Part shown: piece after piece, positions 21,390 through 22,329 of the stretch | How positions within the stretch are numbered: the first letter of the stretch is position 1 | How the letters are laid out: each line of letters opens with the position of its first letter | DNA from: an uncultured Collinsella sp. | Lineage (GTDB): Bacteria > Actinomycetota > Coriobacteriia > Coriobacteriales > Coriobacteriaceae | DNA: 22,329 bases | Reading direction: 5' to 3' | Assembly (NCBI GenBank): GCA_900545445.1 | Contig: UQZH01000035.1 | Location: 1 to 22,329 of the forward strand | Translations under genes and position numbers: made by a program | The notes under the pieces: generated by a model | What the model saw: the letters and a program-made list of their open reading frames with translations, nothing else | Databases searched by the model: none | What the model was told of the DNA's origin: nothing

Positions 21390-22010
21390 TTAGGCCATAC
21401 GGATGGCGACGAGACCATTCTTGGCACCCGGGACAGCGCCCTTGACCAAGATGAGGTTCTGCTCGGCATCGATGCGGACAACGGAAAGGTTCTTGACGGT
21501 AACGCGCTCGTTACCCATGTGACCGGCCATCTTGACGCCCTTGAGGACGCGCGCAGGATAGGCGCACTGACCGATAGAACCGGGGTGACGCTGGAAGTGA
21601 GAACCATGCGTCATAGGACCGCGGCGCTGACCCCAGCGCTTGATGCGACCCTGGAAGCCCTTACCCTTGGAGGTACCGATGACGTCGACCTTCTCGACAT
21701 CAGCGAAATCAGCGACGGTGACGACCTCGCCGACCTTGTGCTCCTCGCCGTTCTCGACGCGGACCTCACGAAGGAAGCGGACAGGCTCGACGCCAGCCTT
21801 GGCGAAGTGACCAGCCATGGGCTTGTTCACGTTCTTGGCCTTGATGTCGCCGAAACCGATCTGGACGGCGTCATAGCCGTCGGTTGCCTGAGTTTTAACC
21901 TGCGAGACAGCGCAGGGGCCAGCCTGGATGACCGTGACGGGAACGACGTTGTCGTCCTCGTCCCAAACCTGGGTCATGCCAATCTTGCGGCCGAGAATCA
22001 TGCTGATCAA
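21390..22010 (-). CDS. rplC: 50S ribosomal protein L3
   Basis: This protein has the L3 start ILGRKIGMTQVWDEDDNVVPVTVI, GTSKGKGFQGRIKRWG and the conserved loop GPMTHGSHFQRHPGSIG. L3 is an early assembly protein near the peptidyl-transferase centre. Two starts are possible: TTG at 22010 (206 residues, with weak GGGA 7 nt upstream) or ATG at 22001 (203 residues, no RBS visible). The TTG is listed because of its RBS spacing, but the ATG is plausible. It is the first gene of this operon: no rpsJ lies within the 319 bp upstream. Confidence 0.95.
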   Translation of the reverse strand: MISMILGRKIGMTQVWDEDDNVVPVTVIQAGPCAVSQVKTQATDGYDAVQIGFGDIKAKNVNKPMAGHFAKAGVEPVRFLREVRVENGEEHKVGEVVTVADFADVEKVDVIGTSKGKGFQGRIKRWGQRRGPMTHGSHFQRHPGSIGQCAYPARVLKGVKMAGHMGNERVTVKNLSVVRIDAEQNLILVKGAVPGAKNGLVAIRMA

Positions 22011-22329
22011 GATATGATCCCAACTCTCGCGTGGTCTTGGGACAATGCGTACACCACCGAGCGTACGCCCCTAGAGGACCACTACTTACACGACGTGCTC
22101 CCCAGCCTTGTATAGCGTCCGGACTACCTGACAACCCTATTAAGCAGGCATTTTGTCCAGCCAGAATACTCCCCTGGTTTCACACAGCTGTTTAGTATAC
22201 ACGGCTGCGGGCGTATCCATCGAGATTCATATTTCACTCACATTGTTTACGCAGGTAAAGTGCGTCCTTGATTATCATTTTCATTGCAACAGCCTCAGGA
22301 CTCAGCGCAACGCGTTGCGCTGAGTCCTG
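22011..22329 (-). promoter_or_regulatory. Leader and promoter region of the rplC operon
   Basis: This 319-bp stretch has no gene I can support. A -10-like TATACT lies on the minus strand at 22194-22199, inside the 26-nt element shared with the rplB upstream region (22195-22220). From there a leader of about 175 nt follows. It contains a fold with outer arms GTGGTC/GACCAC (22031-22036 and 22077-22082) and inner arms GCGTAC/GTACGC (22047-22052 and 22063-22068). The right edge of the stretch is the palindrome at 22296-22329. Confidence 0.5.
22296..22329. terminator. Perfect GC-rich palindrome, probable terminator of the upstream gene
   Basis: The 34-nt sequence reads as a perfect inverted repeat CAGGACTCAGCGCAAC..GTTGCGCTGAGTCCTG up to the window end and may continue. 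No T-run is seen on the minus strand; one may follow on the plus strand beyond the edge. It separates the rplC operon from whatever lies upstream. Confidence 0.55.

Noticed and set aside
22011..22329. rpsJ (S10) upstream of rplC
   Set aside because: No minus-strand frame here resembles S10; the stretch has AT-rich promoter-like sequence, hairpins and a palindrome instead.

Overview
The window looks like a chromosomal segment of a Coriobacteriia gut actinobacterium, most likely Collinsella. This is inferred from high GC with strong GC preference at third codon positions, the mix of purine-use genes with an actinobacterial ribosomal-protein cluster, and a family of GGGGAC-headed intergenic repeats I associate with such genomes. 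No 16S rRNA or tRNA gene is visible to confirm it.

Positions 1-5317 (minus strand) carry a purine/selenium-type cluster in the order permease, ssnA, ygfK, with ygfK running off the left edge. A divergent PAS/YheO-type regulator (5670-6326, plus) faces it across an AT-rich intergenic region holding a possible Fur-like box and promoter. A bidirectional terminator separates this regulator from ridA (minus). RidA removes enamine/imine intermediates, so it could serve the same catabolism. Positions 7207-10374 (plus) carry a U32-family RNA-hydroxylation-type protein and an RluA-type pseudouridine synthase.

Positions 10375-10740 hold the most unusual feature: a strictly periodic (81 bp) array of six 16-nt repeats in alternating orientation, with unrelated spacers of exactly 23 and 26 nt. 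Next on the minus strand come a fructose-type PTS IIBC gene, a DeoR regulator and a Gfo/Idh/MocA oxidoreductase. Positions 14286-16160 are a repeat-rich zone: TGCGCAC motifs, two long inverted repeats, a complete IS3-family element with a 3-bp target duplication, and a tandem 34-nt repeat. The IS appears to sit in the loop of an older GGGGAC hairpin.

Positions 16162-22010 (minus) are a ribosomal-protein operon: rplC-rplD-rplW-rplB-rpsS-rplV-rpsC-rplP-rpmC-rpsQ-rplN-rplX. It is cut short at both ends: there is no rpsJ in front, and a strong terminator follows rplX where rplE normally continues. Non-coding leaders before rplC, rplB and rplN contain structured sequence, and the first two share a 26-nt element. 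All functions are assigned by reading motifs; no database search was possible.
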